From positions 62,001 through 126,000 of the forward strand of contig NZ_JAUKPO010000006.1 of assembly GCF_030503435.1 (NCBI RefSeq): a stretch of DNA of 64,000 bases, in the 5' to 3' direction. Both the position numbers and the translations under genes were made by a program. The DNA comes from Rhodocytophaga aerolata. Its GTDB lineage: Bacteria; Bacteroidota; Bacteroidia; Cytophagales; 172606-1. This document shows positions 8,588 through 17,445 of this stretch, piece after piece (within the stretch, counting starts at the first letter, position 1; each line of letters starts with the position of its first letter). The notes under the pieces were generated by a model. It had not been told where the DNA came from and made no database searches. It saw nothing but the letters and a program-made list of their open reading frames with translations.

Positions 8588-11500
8588 TTACTTAATTCCT
8601 TTGACCTGGTAAGCTTTTACTTGCTCGCCATTTATACCAAAAAGGATACTATTACCCAGCATTATACTGCTCCTAACATCGCCAGATAGTTTTAGGCCTG
8701 AGTTGCCTTGCGGGACATAGCTGAACTGTCCGTTGCCATTTCCCTGGAGCAGGGTTCCATAACTGGCATCATACTTTCCGAACCGGAGGCGGGAATGCTG
8801 TATGTTACCTGCAAGCAGCAGATCTTTCTTTCCATCCTGATTATAATCAAAGGAAATAAGGGTATGTACAGGTGCAAACTGAGCTTCTATAGGCAAAGGT
8901 TTTTCCTCAAATTTCCCTTGTGCATTAGTTATAAAAAGAGTGGTTTGTAATTGATTGGCAGTTAAATGGCCAGCTCCTTTCATTTCTTGCGGAGTAAATA
9001 TATCGGTAAGTGTAGCACTGGCATAGCTAGTATAGTCGGCAAACCTGGTCCGCATGCTACTTACCTGATCCAACAACTCGTCGCGGGTAACATAAGGGTA
9101 GCTTTTGCCTTGTATATAAAAACACAGGATGGGATCAACCGAGCCATTATCATCAAAATCTTTGTAATACAATTCTGCTGGCTCTGTATCTGAGGCTTTA
9201 CACTGAGAATTCAAGCCTAAATTTCCCACAATCAGGTCAGATTTGCCGTCGCCATTAAAATCATCTATCTGGAGGCTATTCCACCAGCCACGGTAGTTCT
9301 TATCAAAATAGGTTTGCGTAGCATTCGTAAACTTCCCATTTGTATTTGCAAAAACAGTAACGGGCATCCATTCGCCTACCACAATTAATTCTGCTTGCAT
9401 ATCTCCATTTAAATCATGCCAGGCGGCGTCGGTCACCATCCCAAGTTTTTGGAGTTGCGGAGCTAGTTCAGCTGTCATATCCATAAACTGCCCTTTTCCA
9501 TTATTGATCAGCAAATAGCTTTGAGGCGTTTCCGGGTAACGCCCCGGAATTACCCTGCCTCCAACAAATAAATCTGGGTAGCCATCTTTGTTTACATCTG
9601 TGGCCCGGACACAGCTTTTACTTTCCAGCATAGCAGGTAAAGCTTGTTTATCTCTGGTAAAATTGCCTTTCCCATCATTTAAATATAGTCTGTCCTGCAA
9701 CAAAGAATCATTTGGCAAATAGGTATCGTACCCTCCACTAACTATATACAGGTCTGGATAAGTGTCCTGATTTACATCCAGGAAAAGGGCATCTGCATCG
9801 TTCGACAGTTTGTCTGTTTCCAGAGCTGGTATAGGTGTAGGTATAAACTTTCCATTTTTAGCCTGAAGATATACCCTGCCTGCCTGGCCACGGCTACCTC
9901 CCACAAATACATCTTCCAGACCATCTTTATTTACATCCGATTTGGCCAGGCAAGGTCCGGGAAAAGATAAAGGATTCACCATTAGTGGCTGACGTTTAAA
10001 ATCATTGACAGGTGTTAGCTGATGGGTAAAAGAAATAGGGGATTTTATTTCAGCCAGAATAGGAGAGGTAGTAGCCGGAAAACGATATGTAGAGGTAGCA
10101 TTCTTTTCTTGTAAACTAAGTAATTGATTGGGTTGAATATTCCGAAGAAGTTGCTGTTTTCCACTTAGCCAGATAATCTGTAAGGAATCTATTAACGTAT
10201 TTTCTCCCAATCCAACATGCAACACCGGGGATACACTGGACTGAAAACCCCTGGAGGGCATTTGCTCTTGATATTGTTTTTTCCCATCTATAAATAAAAC
10301 TACTTTGGCTCCAAACCCTGCGGTGTTCTTTCCTTCCCCTTCCAGCTTGAGTTGCAGATAATTATTTTTTGAAAGCTGCGTATTTGCCTGGTTCTGATAG
10401 ATAAAAGCCTGTTGGTTAATGTTATTTGTTATCAGATCCAGGTCTCCATCGTTATCCAGGTCGGCATAGGCAGCTCCATTGCTATTAGAAGGTATATTTA
10501 TTCCCCAGGCTTTTCCCTGATTACTAAAGGTGAGGTTGCCATTGTTCTTGAAGATGTAATTGTTTACCTGGGAGGAGGGAATTTTATTTACTAAAGCCAA
10601 TACGCCTTCCGGGTCAACTTGCCCGCTTTGATAAAACGAACTTCTGAATTTAATAAAGTCCATGTTGGTAAAATCCCGCAAGAATCCATTGCTCACAAAC
10701 AAGTCTTTCCATCCGTCATTATCATAATCAGCAAATAGCGGAGCCCAGCTCCAGTCGGTGTTAGATATACCTGCCAGCTGGCCAATTTCACTGAAGGTAC
10801 CATTGCCATTGTTAATGTGGAGCATATTCCGCATGTATTGATAATGAAACCCTACCCGCAGAAATAAATCGAAGTGTTCGTAATTATCTGGAGCAAAAAG
10901 GAGTTTCTGCCGGCGGTTGTCTTCTGGTAGCATATCCAGGGTAAATACATCTGGCAATGCATCATTATTAATATCACTGATATCATTCCCCATGGAATAG
11001 AGTGGCGTATGTCCCATGCTTTGCTTCAACTGATCGGTAAAGGTGCCATCGCCATTGTTGATGTATAAGTAATCCGGAGCAGAGTAATCGTTGGAAATAT
11101 ACATATCTGGCCATCCATCGGTGTTAATGTCGGCGATGGCTACCCCCAAGCCATAAGTAAAAGCAGAGCCAAAAAAGCCAGCTTTGTCCGACACATCTGC
11201 AAACTTTCCATTCTCATTTCTGAATAACTTCACCCGGATACTGGATTCTTTTTGCTTTAGTTTCTCAGTGATGCTAATATCATCTAAGTTGCGGAATAGC
11301 TCTGGGTTGTGGTTGAGCAGAAACATATCCAGGTCGTTATCCCGGTCGTAGTCAAAGAAAGAGGACTGTGTACTGAAGGAGGAATCGGCCAGGCCATAGT
11401 GGGAAGCCATATCGGTAAACTGCGGCAAGCCTGCTGCATCCGTTCCCTGATTAATAAATAATTGATTTACTCTGGCTTCTCCAGGCATGTTTCCAGAATA

Positions 11501-11995
11501 ACACACATACATATCCAGTAATTGATCGCCGTTTACATCGGCCATGGTTACGCCAGTTTTCCAGTTATTTTTTCTTCCGGCCACTCCGGCTTTTTCTGTA
11601 ATATCCTCAAACTGCATATTGCCTTTGTTGAGATACAGGCGGTTAGGAACCATATTTCCGGTAAAGTATATATCCTGTAAGCCATCATTGTTGATATCTC
11701 CTACAGCTACGCCGCCCCCGTTATAGAAATACTGGTACATAAGTATATTGCCATAAGGATTTTCTTTGATGATATTGCTGAACGTAACATGGGTTTTTTC
11801 CGGAGGCAGCAACGTAAATAAAGGAGGAGAAGTAGCCGCTTTTTCTACAGGATTTTGTTGCTCCTGTGTTTCCGCTTTTTTCTGGCAACCGAGCAATCCT
11901 ATACTTATTGCAGCCCAAATAAGCAGGGTCCTAAACATTGGCAAGTGCATTCTAATTTCGGGGAATCGTTTGTTAATGGGGAAGTGACTATACAT
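8588..11995 (-). CDS. FG-GAP/VCBS repeat lipoprotein with ASPIC/UnbV domain (CRTAC1-like)
   Basis: The 1135-residue product has a lipoprotein signal (LLIWAAISIGLLGCQKK, lipid Cys near residue 37). It then shows many Ca-binding FG-GAP/VCBS blades with D-x-[DN]-x-DG-x-x-D loops (DINNDGLQDIYFTGN, DVNGDQLLDMYV, DYDRDNDLDMFL, DVNKDGLEDVFVGG, DFNGDGKSDLIVGN, DYNQDGKKDLLLAGN). An ASPIC/UnbV segment sits at about 555-620 (GFGAKVVLFIDG to HVGLGEN), and another propeller follows. The first ATG is preceded by AGGAG at good spacing, and this site overlaps the TAG stop of the sensor gene upstream, so the two are translationally coupled. Such proteins are frequent beside glycan loci of Cytophagales; their role (glycan or protein binding at the surface) is not established. 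Confidence 0.85.
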   Translation of the reverse strand: MYSHFPINKRFPEIRMHLPMFRTLLIWAAISIGLLGCQKKAETQEQQNPVEKAATSPPLFTLLPPEKTHVTFSNIIKENPYGNILMYQYFYNGGGVAVGDINNDGLQDIYFTGNMVPNRLYLNKGNMQFEDITEKAGVAGRKNNWKTGVTMADVNGDQLLDMYVCYSGNMPGEARVNQLFINQGTDAAGLPQFTDMASHYGLADSSFSTQSSFFDYDRDNDLDMFLLNHNPELFRNLDDISITEKLKQKESSIRVKLFRNENGKFADVSDKAGFFGSAFTYGLGVAIADINTDGWPDMYISNDYSAPDYLYINNGDGTFTDQLKQSMGHTPLYSMGNDISDINNDALPDVFTLDMLPEDNRRQKLLFAPDNYEHFDLFLRVGFHYQYMRNMLHINNGNGTFSEIGQLAGISNTDWSWAPLFADYDNDGWKDLFVSNGFLRDFTNMDFIKFRSSFYQSGQVDPEGVLALVNKIPSSQVNNYIFKNNGNLTFSNQGKAWGINIPSNSNGAAYADLDNDGDLDLITNNINQQAFIYQNQANTQLSKNNYLQLKLEGEGKNTAGFGAKVVLFIDGKKQYQEQMPSRGFQSSVSPVLHVGLGENTLIDSLQIIWLSGKQQLLRNIQPNQLLSLQEKNATSTYRFPATTSPILAEIKSPISFTHQLTPVNDFKRQPLMVNPLSFPGPCLAKSDVNKDGLEDVFVGGSRGQAGRVYLQAKNGKFIPTPIPALETDKLSNDADALFLDVNQDTYPDLYIVSGGYDTYLPNDSLLQDRLYLNDGKGNFTRDKQALPAMLESKSCVRATDVNKDGYPDLFVGGRVIPGRYPETPQSYLLINNGKGQFMDMTAELAPQLQKLGMVTDAAWHDLNGDMQAELIVVGEWMPVTVFANTNGKFTNATQTYFDKNYRGWWNSLQIDDFNGDGKSDLIVGNLGLNSQCKASDTEPAELYYKDFDDNGSVDPILCFYIQGKSYPYVTRDELLDQVSSMRTRFADYTSYASATLTDIFTPQEMKGAGHLTANQLQTTLFITNAQGKFEEKPLPIEAQFAPVHTLISFDYNQDGKKDLLLAGNIQHSRLRFGKYDASYGTLLQGNGNGQFSYVPQGNSGLKLSGDVRSSIMLGNSILFGINGEQVKAYQVKGIK

Positions 11996-12005
11996 GGAAA
12001 TACTC

Positions 12006-15000
12006 CTATACTTCCTGTTTTCTTTTCTGCGCTATATAGGCAGAGGGAATCAGGTTGAACTCGGATTTAAAGTATTTGGTAAAATATTTGGGATTGTTAA
12101 ACCCTACCTGGTAGGCTATTTCCGATACGGTTAACTGGCTTTTTTCCAGCAACTGGGCAGCTCTTTTCAGGCGCACCGTCCGGATAAATTCAATTGGCGT
12201 CTTCCCTGTCAGGGAAAGCAGTTTTTTGTACAGGTGCACCCGGCTCATGCCTAGTTCCCGGCTTAGTTCTTCCACAGAAAAGTCGGCATTGCTCATATTC
12301 TTTTCTACTAAGGCCAGGGTTTTCTGAATTAGCTTTTCATCCAGCGACGGAATATTTACTTCACTCGGATTAATTTCTAGCTGCTTCTGGAAGGTTTTGC
12401 GGATTTGCTCCCGCTGGGCAATTAAGTTTTTAATGCGGGACATAAGCAGTTCAAAGTTGAACGGTTTGGTTATATAATCGTTGGCCCCGGTTTCCAACCC
12501 TTCCATCTGTTGCTCTGCTGCAGCCCGGGCCGTTAAGAGAATAACCGGAATGTGTGAAGTCCGTGGATCTCTTTTAATTTTCCTGCACAACTCCATGCCA
12601 TCCATTTCCGGCATCATTACATCACTTACAATGAGGTCTGGTACCTGGGTAACGGCCTGCCGCCATCCTTCTTTTCCGTGTGCTGCTTCTATAATAGTAT
12701 ACTTGTGTTTCAGGTTGTCTTTCAGGTAGAAGCGGAAGTCTTCATTGTCTTCCACCAGCAGAATTAATGGTTTTTTGCTCTGGCCATTGGCGTACAGTAA
12801 AGCATCTTTCTCATCATTTTCTTCAACTGGCGCCAGCAAGTGTATTTCTTCCGGTATAAGCGCAGGAATAGCCACAGGTTCAGCTACTTTCTGAAGCGGT
12901 AACAGCACAGTAAAGGTGCTGCCTCTTTCTGGGACACTTTCTACTGTAATGGTGCCCCCGTGCATTTTTACAAATTCTTTAGTAATCGCCAGGCCAATGC
13001 CGCTTCCGTGGTTTACAAGATGACCAGGCGTCTCATGCTGAAAAAAGCTTTCAAATATCTTTTCCTGCTTTTCCGGCGGAATGCCTATGCCAGTATCTGT
13101 TACTTTTATTTCCAGCCAGTTATAGGTATCAGTTTCTTTCGGATTAATCCATACGGTAACGCTGCCTTGTTCTGGCGTAAATTTGAAGGCATTAGATAAT
13201 AAATTGAACAAGATTTTTTCCAGCTTATCGGCATCAAAAAAGGTAATAAACTCTGCAACCGTTGCCTGGAAAGTAAAGCGGATGTTTTTTTTCTCTGACA
13301 AATCTGAAAAAGAAGAAGCTACCTCTCTGATAAAACTAATAATATCTCCCTGGCTAGTAGTTAATTTAATCTCCTGTACCTCCAGTTTGCGGAAGTCCAG
13401 TAACTGGTTCACCAAGTTTAATAAGCGCCGGGCATTCCGTTGGATCAGGGTAAGGTGTTTATGCTGCTCAGGATCTAGGGTGTTTTTAATCAGTTTATCC
13501 AGGGGTGTAAGAATAAGGGTGAGCGGTGTGCGGAATTCATGGCTCACATTGGTAAAGAAGCGGATTTTGAGCATATCCAACTCGTGCATCCGTTGGGCCT
13601 CCTGCCGTTCCTGCTCCAGCTGGAAATGCATTTTGGTGCGTTCTACCACTATTTTTCTGGCTAGCAACAAAGCGCCTATAATTAACAGGATATATCCGGC
13701 AAAGGCCCAGGGTGTTTTCCAGAAAGGTGGAAGTACATTTATCTCTAAGGCTATTCCTTCCCGGTTCCAGTAGCCGTCGTTATTAGCAGCCTTTACTTGG
13801 AACACATACTTACCAGGATTCAGGTTAGTAAACGTTGCTTTTCTTTCGGTCCCGTCAGTAATCAGCCATTCTTCTTTAAAACCTTGTAGCCGGTACATGT
13901 ACTTATTTTTCTCCGGATGAAAAAAGCTCGGAGCCGCAAATTCAATGGTAAAAACATTATCTGTATGAGGCAAATTAATAGCCTGGGTATAGGTAATTGC
14001 TTTGTCTAGCACGGTATGTCCGCGGGTTATTTCGCCGGCTGCTATGCTTTTATTGAAAATCTGAAAATCTGTAAATACCAGCTGGGGCACCTGTTTATTT
14101 ACCTCCAATTGGCCAGGACGGAAAATATTAAACCCGCCAGGTCCGCCAAAAATGAGTTCACCGGTACTAGTACTGAAAGCAGCTCTGTTGTTAAACGCTT
14201 TACCCTGCAAGCCATCGGCTTCGTCATAATTTCTGAACCGGAAAGAGGTATCTGTTGCTCCCGGAGCTTTTCCAATCGTAAGGTTAGACAGGCCGTTGGT
14301 GGTACTGAGCCAGATACTCTGCTTCGTATCTTCCAGAATACCTAATATCGTATTATCGGGCAGGCCATTTTCTTTTTTTAAAACTTTAAAGCTTTTCGTT
14401 TGTGGGTCAAACAGATTGAGGCCGTCGTTGGTGCCAATCCAGATTCTGCCCTGGCTGTCTTCAAATACGGTATTGGTATTGTAATGACTTAAGCCATTGG
14501 AATCGTTGCCAGTATTTACATAATGCGTAAATTTTTGAGAATCTTTTTCCAATACATCTACTCCATAGGCCGTAGCCACCCACAAATTGCCTTGCTTATC
14601 TTCGGTAATGGCTGAAATATGATTGGAGTGAATAGAATTTGCCTCATCCATCTTATAATGCCTGAACGTATTTGCCTTTCTGTTCAGAATGGATAGGCCT
14701 CCTCCCAACGTACCTACCCACAATCTTTTTTGAGAATCTTCGTAAATGTCCCACACCCGGTCGTCAGCAAGGCTTTCTGGGTTATTCGGATTATGGGTAT
14801 AATGCGTAAATGTTTTTCCATCAAACCTATCCAGACCGCCGAAGTAGGTGCCAATCCATAGGGTTTGTTTAGCATCCAGATACAAGCTCACAATAACATT
14901 ATTACTCAAGCTATTAGTATTGGCCGGGTTGTGCATGTACTGAACAAAACGGTTGGCTTGCCTGTCGAAATATAGGAGGCCGCCTCCATTGGTGCCTATC

Positions 15001-16154
15001 CATAAATTACCTTTGGCATCTTCTGCAAAGTCATTTACATCTTCATAAGGCAGACTCAGGGGATTAGAAGCATGGTTTTTAAAAAGCCGGAATTTGATGA
15101 TATTTTCGTGATAATAGCTAATACCTTTTTTAAAGGTTCCTACCCATATAATATTGGTATTGTCTTTATACAGCACATAGATACTATTCTGGCTAAGGCT
15201 TTTTTCATCATCCGGATTATGAAGCAAATAGCTAATGGTGAAATCTTTTTTGTTTAGCAAGTTAACGCCTCCATGGTCTGTTCCTATCCATAGCAAGCCT
15301 TGTTCATCCTGCACTACACTCCTGACAATATCTTCGTTCAGCTGAGCAACCGTAGATTTTTTATGTAGATGCGTGAAGGTGTTTTTCTTCCAGTTGAAAT
15401 AAAACAGCCCATTTGCTTCTCCTGTTACATATACCCAGGGGTCTCCATCCGTGTCGACATATAGATTATACGCTTGCAACTGATCCGGATATTTTTGGGC
15501 AAGCGTACGGTTTCGGTAAACAACGGTATGTGTTTGTTTGTCTAGTTTTTCTAAAATCCCATTCCGGTGGATTAGCCATACATACTGTGCATCTGCTTCT
15601 GCCATGGCGGCTACCTCATTGGTTGCAATAGATAAGCTATCACCTGGATTGTTTGTAATGGCTAAGGTAGTTTTAGTGGCAGTAGTATACTTATAGATGC
15701 CATCCTGCCCGGTTACAAACCAATAGTTTCCCCGCTTGCCTTTCACTATCGCCGTAACCGATACATTGGGAATGGCATACTGTTTAAGCGCAAGGCCGGC
15801 TGTGTTGTCAAACGATTCTTTCAGCGGATCATAGATGCTAATGCCATTGCGTGTATTGACCCATAGTTTATTATCCGGGCCGGGAAACATTCCAATAATG
15901 TAATTATCACTGATCGAGGTGGAGTCGCTCAGGTTGTGCCGGAATGTTTTAAAGCTGTAGCCATCGTAGCGGTTCAGGCCAGACATGGTTCCAAACCACA
16001 TAAAGCCTTTATCGTCTTTTATAATACAGTTAATCTGATTGTTTGATAAGCCCTCATTAATGCCAACTCTGGAAAACTGATATAAAGCTTGCTGAGCAAA
16101 TAAAGGGAACAGAGAAAAACTGAGCAGGCAGGCGAAAAGAATACGGTATACCAT
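12006..16154 (-). CDS. Hybrid two-component system sensor/AraC regulator of the glycan locus
   Basis: This one-piece regulator reads in frame from 16190; MVYRILFACLLSF (ATG at 16152-16154) is the better start because it begins the signal peptide directly. Numbering below uses the 1394-residue frame from 16190. Periplasmic two-bladed propeller repeats (motifs such as LWIGT, FEDSQGRIWIGTNDG) fill about 45-690, a Y_Y_Y domain about 725-805, and one membrane helix about 820-845. A HisKA domain has His884 in SHEFRTPL and is followed by a HATPase (NLLSNAFKFTP, DTGIGIPPE). A receiver domain has Asp1190 (SDVMMPEMDG), and a C-terminal AraC-type HTH occupies about 1290-1394. Family members bind a glycan breakdown product in the periplasm and activate the neighbouring susCD genes. 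All catalytic residues are present. Confidence 0.95.
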   Translation of the reverse strand: MVYRILFACLLSFSLFPLFAQQALYQFSRVGINEGLSNNQINCIIKDDKGFMWFGTMSGLNRYDGYSFKTFRHNLSDSTSISDNYIIGMFPGPDNKLWVNTRNGISIYDPLKESFDNTAGLALKQYAIPNVSVTAIVKGKRGNYWFVTGQDGIYKYTTATKTTLAITNNPGDSLSIATNEVAAMAEADAQYVWLIHRNGILEKLDKQTHTVVYRNRTLAQKYPDQLQAYNLYVDTDGDPWVYVTGEANGLFYFNWKKNTFTHLHKKSTVAQLNEDIVRSVVQDEQGLLWIGTDHGGVNLLNKKDFTISYLLHNPDDEKSLSQNSIYVLYKDNTNIIWVGTFKKGISYYHENIIKFRLFKNHASNPLSLPYEDVNDFAEDAKGNLWIGTNGGGLLYFDRQANRFVQYMHNPANTNSLSNNVIVSLYLDAKQTLWIGTYFGGLDRFDGKTFTHYTHNPNNPESLADDRVWDIYEDSQKRLWVGTLGGGLSILNRKANTFRHYKMDEANSIHSNHISAITEDKQGNLWVATAYGVDVLEKDSQKFTHYVNTGNDSNGLSHYNTNTVFEDSQGRIWIGTNDGLNLFDPQTKSFKVLKKENGLPDNTILGILEDTKQSIWLSTTNGLSNLTIGKAPGATDTSFRFRNYDEADGLQGKAFNNRAAFSTSTGELIFGGPGGFNIFRPGQLEVNKQVPQLVFTDFQIFNKSIAAGEITRGHTVLDKAITYTQAINLPHTDNVFTIEFAAPSFFHPEKNKYMYRLQGFKEEWLITDGTERKATFTNLNPGKYVFQVKAANNDGYWNREGIALEINVLPPFWKTPWAFAGYILLIIGALLLARKIVVERTKMHFQLEQERQEAQRMHELDMLKIRFFTNVSHEFRTPLTLILTPLDKLIKNTLDPEQHKHLTLIQRNARRLLNLVNQLLDFRKLEVQEIKLTTSQGDIISFIREVASSFSDLSEKKNIRFTFQATVAEFITFFDADKLEKILFNLLSNAFKFTPEQGSVTVWINPKETDTYNWLEIKVTDTGIGIPPEKQEKIFESFFQHETPGHLVNHGSGIGLAITKEFVKMHGGTITVESVPERGSTFTVLLPLQKVAEPVAIPALIPEEIHLLAPVEENDEKDALLYANGQSKKPLILLVEDNEDFRFYLKDNLKHKYTIIEAAHGKEGWRQAVTQVPDLIVSDVMMPEMDGMELCRKIKRDPRTSHIPVILLTARAAAEQQMEGLETGANDYITKPFNFELLMSRIKNLIAQREQIRKTFQKQLEINPSEVNIPSLDEKLIQKTLALVEKNMSNADFSVEELSRELGMSRVHLYKKLLSLTGKTPIEFIRTVRLKRAAQLLEKSQLTVSEIAYQVGFNNPKYFTKYFKSEFNLIPSAYIAQKRKQEV

Positions 16155-16375
16155 AATTGAGCGAAGCACTATTTTAGCTGGTACATCCATTAAGCAGGAT
16201 GGCAGAAAAGTAACACGCTGTGTGTAGCAAAAATTACATTTCCACAGAAAAAATAGTGTGCAATATACGAATGATTGTAGATTTAATTGAAAGTATGAAA
16301 ATTACTAACTAATGGGCGGCCAGTCGTATGGTGATATGTGCTGTATAGAGAATCAGGTGTGGCAGCTAGCTGTTG

Positions 16376-16696
16376 CTATGCATTTGGATTGTTAAATACA
16401 AAACCGGATTCTTCTTCGCCTTCTTCAAAATCTATTTCCAGGCCCAAGACATACATTACGTGCTTTTTTTCAATAAATACCAACACATTCTCTGTTGTAT
16501 AGGCTTCATCTCCGGTTTTGGCTTTGTCAAACCCAAGTAAAAACGAAGTTCCGCCACAACCGCCTCCTTTAATACCTACCCGCAAGCCATACTCATCAGG
16601 CGAGATATTTTTCTGTTGCATAATGTCTTTTATATACGAAATAGCTTTGGGGGTAATACTTACCGGAATTTTTTTATCTGATACAAGAATGCTCAT
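16376..16696 (-). CDS. HesB/IscA-family protein lacking the C-terminal CGC motif
   Basis: The 106-residue product (start chosen at MSILVSDKKIPVSIT; the frame is open for 17 more codons upstream to 16747) has the IscA fold signatures: SITPKAISYIKDIM, LRVGIKGGGCGG with the first conserved Cys, and ESGFVFNNPNA. IscA/ErpA/SufA proteins normally continue after NPNA to a CGC motif that completes the Fe or Fe-S site. Here a TAG follows NPNA at once, and no TGYGGNTGY-like sequence is seen downstream in any frame. It may be a degenerate carrier, or a distinct subfamily that binds iron with one Cys plus acidic residues (the EEGEEE stretch). Confidence 0.8.
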   Translation of the reverse strand: MSILVSDKKIPVSITPKAISYIKDIMQQKNISPDEYGLRVGIKGGGCGGTSFLLGFDKAKTGDEAYTTENVLVFIEKKHVMYVLGLEIDFEEGEEESGFVFNNPNA

Positions 16697-16772
16697 GCCA
16701 CTAGCTGTTAATAAGTAAAATGGTACGCTGGCTAAATAAACAGGCAAGAATCCAGCTTATATATGGTGTATG

Positions 16773-16790
16773 ATGTAAAAATTTTTACAT
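16773..16790. promoter_or_regulatory. 18-bp perfect palindrome in a divergent promoter region
   Basis: ATGTAAAAATTTTTACAT is a perfect palindrome between the IscA-like gene and the divergent gene at 16837. Its right arm overlaps a TACATTTG -7-like box (16786-16793) for the plus-strand gene. It may be an operator serving one or both genes. Confidence 0.45.
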
Positions 16791-16836
16791 TTGAAACGTA
16801 TATTTAGCCAAATAAATTCTCATTCAGGAAATACGC

Positions 16837-17358
16837 ATGGAAATAGTAGAAGAACTAATTAAAATTTTGTTGCCGGCAGCTATTGTATTGTACGCAATGT
16901 ATTTGACAGTCAGGGCTTTTTTAAATAAGGAGTTTGAAAGAAAATTAATAGATATTAAGCTAAAAAACACAGAAATTGTACTCCCCGTGCGGTTGCAGGC
17001 CTACGAACGGATGTGCTTGTTCCTGGAAAGAATATCGCCTAATAACCTTATCCTACGGCTCAATAACAGTATGCTGTCTGCCAATGACCTGCATCAGTTG
17101 CTGCTGGCGGAAATCCGGGAAGAGTACCATCATAATTTGTCGCAGCAGGTGTATATGAGTGACCGGGCCTGGCAGCAGATAAAAGCAGCGATGGAAGAGA
17201 TAATTACAATAATTAATAGTGCAGCCAGTTCAGTAGCCGCTGATGGAAAAAGCATTGATCTGGCTAAAGCTATATTCGACCGTATTATTCAGCAAGATTT
17301 AGATCCGTCGGGTGGAGCGCTTCGCTATATTAAAGATGAAATCCGGCAAGTATTTTAA
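16837..17358 (+). CDS. Conserved membrane-anchored protein, Bacteroidota DUF
   Basis: The 173-residue protein has one N-terminal membrane helix (about 7-28, IKILLPAAIVLYAMYLTVRAF), then a cytoplasmic helical domain with the conserved-looking segments LPVRLQAYERMCLFLERISPNNL and LLLAEIREEYHHNLSQQVYMS. It resembles short Bacteroidota proteins listed under a domain of unknown function (DUF7935 from memory, not checked). No catalytic motif is visible. A TACATTTG box lies 44 bp upstream. It is transcribed away from the IscA-like gene and converges on the S41 protease gene. Confidence 0.8.
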   Translation: MEIVEELIKILLPAAIVLYAMYLTVRAFLNKEFERKLIDIKLKNTEIVLPVRLQAYERMCLFLERISPNNLILRLNNSMLSANDLHQLLLAEIREEYHHNLSQQVYMSDRAWQQIKAAMEEIITIINSAASSVAADGKSIDLAKAIFDRIIQQDLDPSGGALRYIKDEIRQVF

Positions 17359-17391
17359 GCTTAACTAAGGCTACTGCTCCTAACACAAAGG

Positions 17392-17434
17392 CGGCTACCA
17401 TTGAAGATACTTTTCAATTGCAGCCGGCTTTTTA
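17392..17434. terminator. Imperfect bidirectional hairpin between convergent genes
   Basis: Two stacked stems (CGGCT/AGCCG and ATTGAA/TTCAAT) form an interrupted hairpin, followed by a T run on the plus strand. It lies between the stop codons of the DUF gene and the S41 protease gene and probably serves both. Confidence 0.5.
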
Positions 17435-17445
17435 GCTATTTTTAT

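Noticed and set aside
13183-13773. Plus-strand open frame of 196 codons
   Set aside because: It is antisense to the kinase part of the hybrid regulator and rich in Ser, Arg and Trp as expected from reverse frames.
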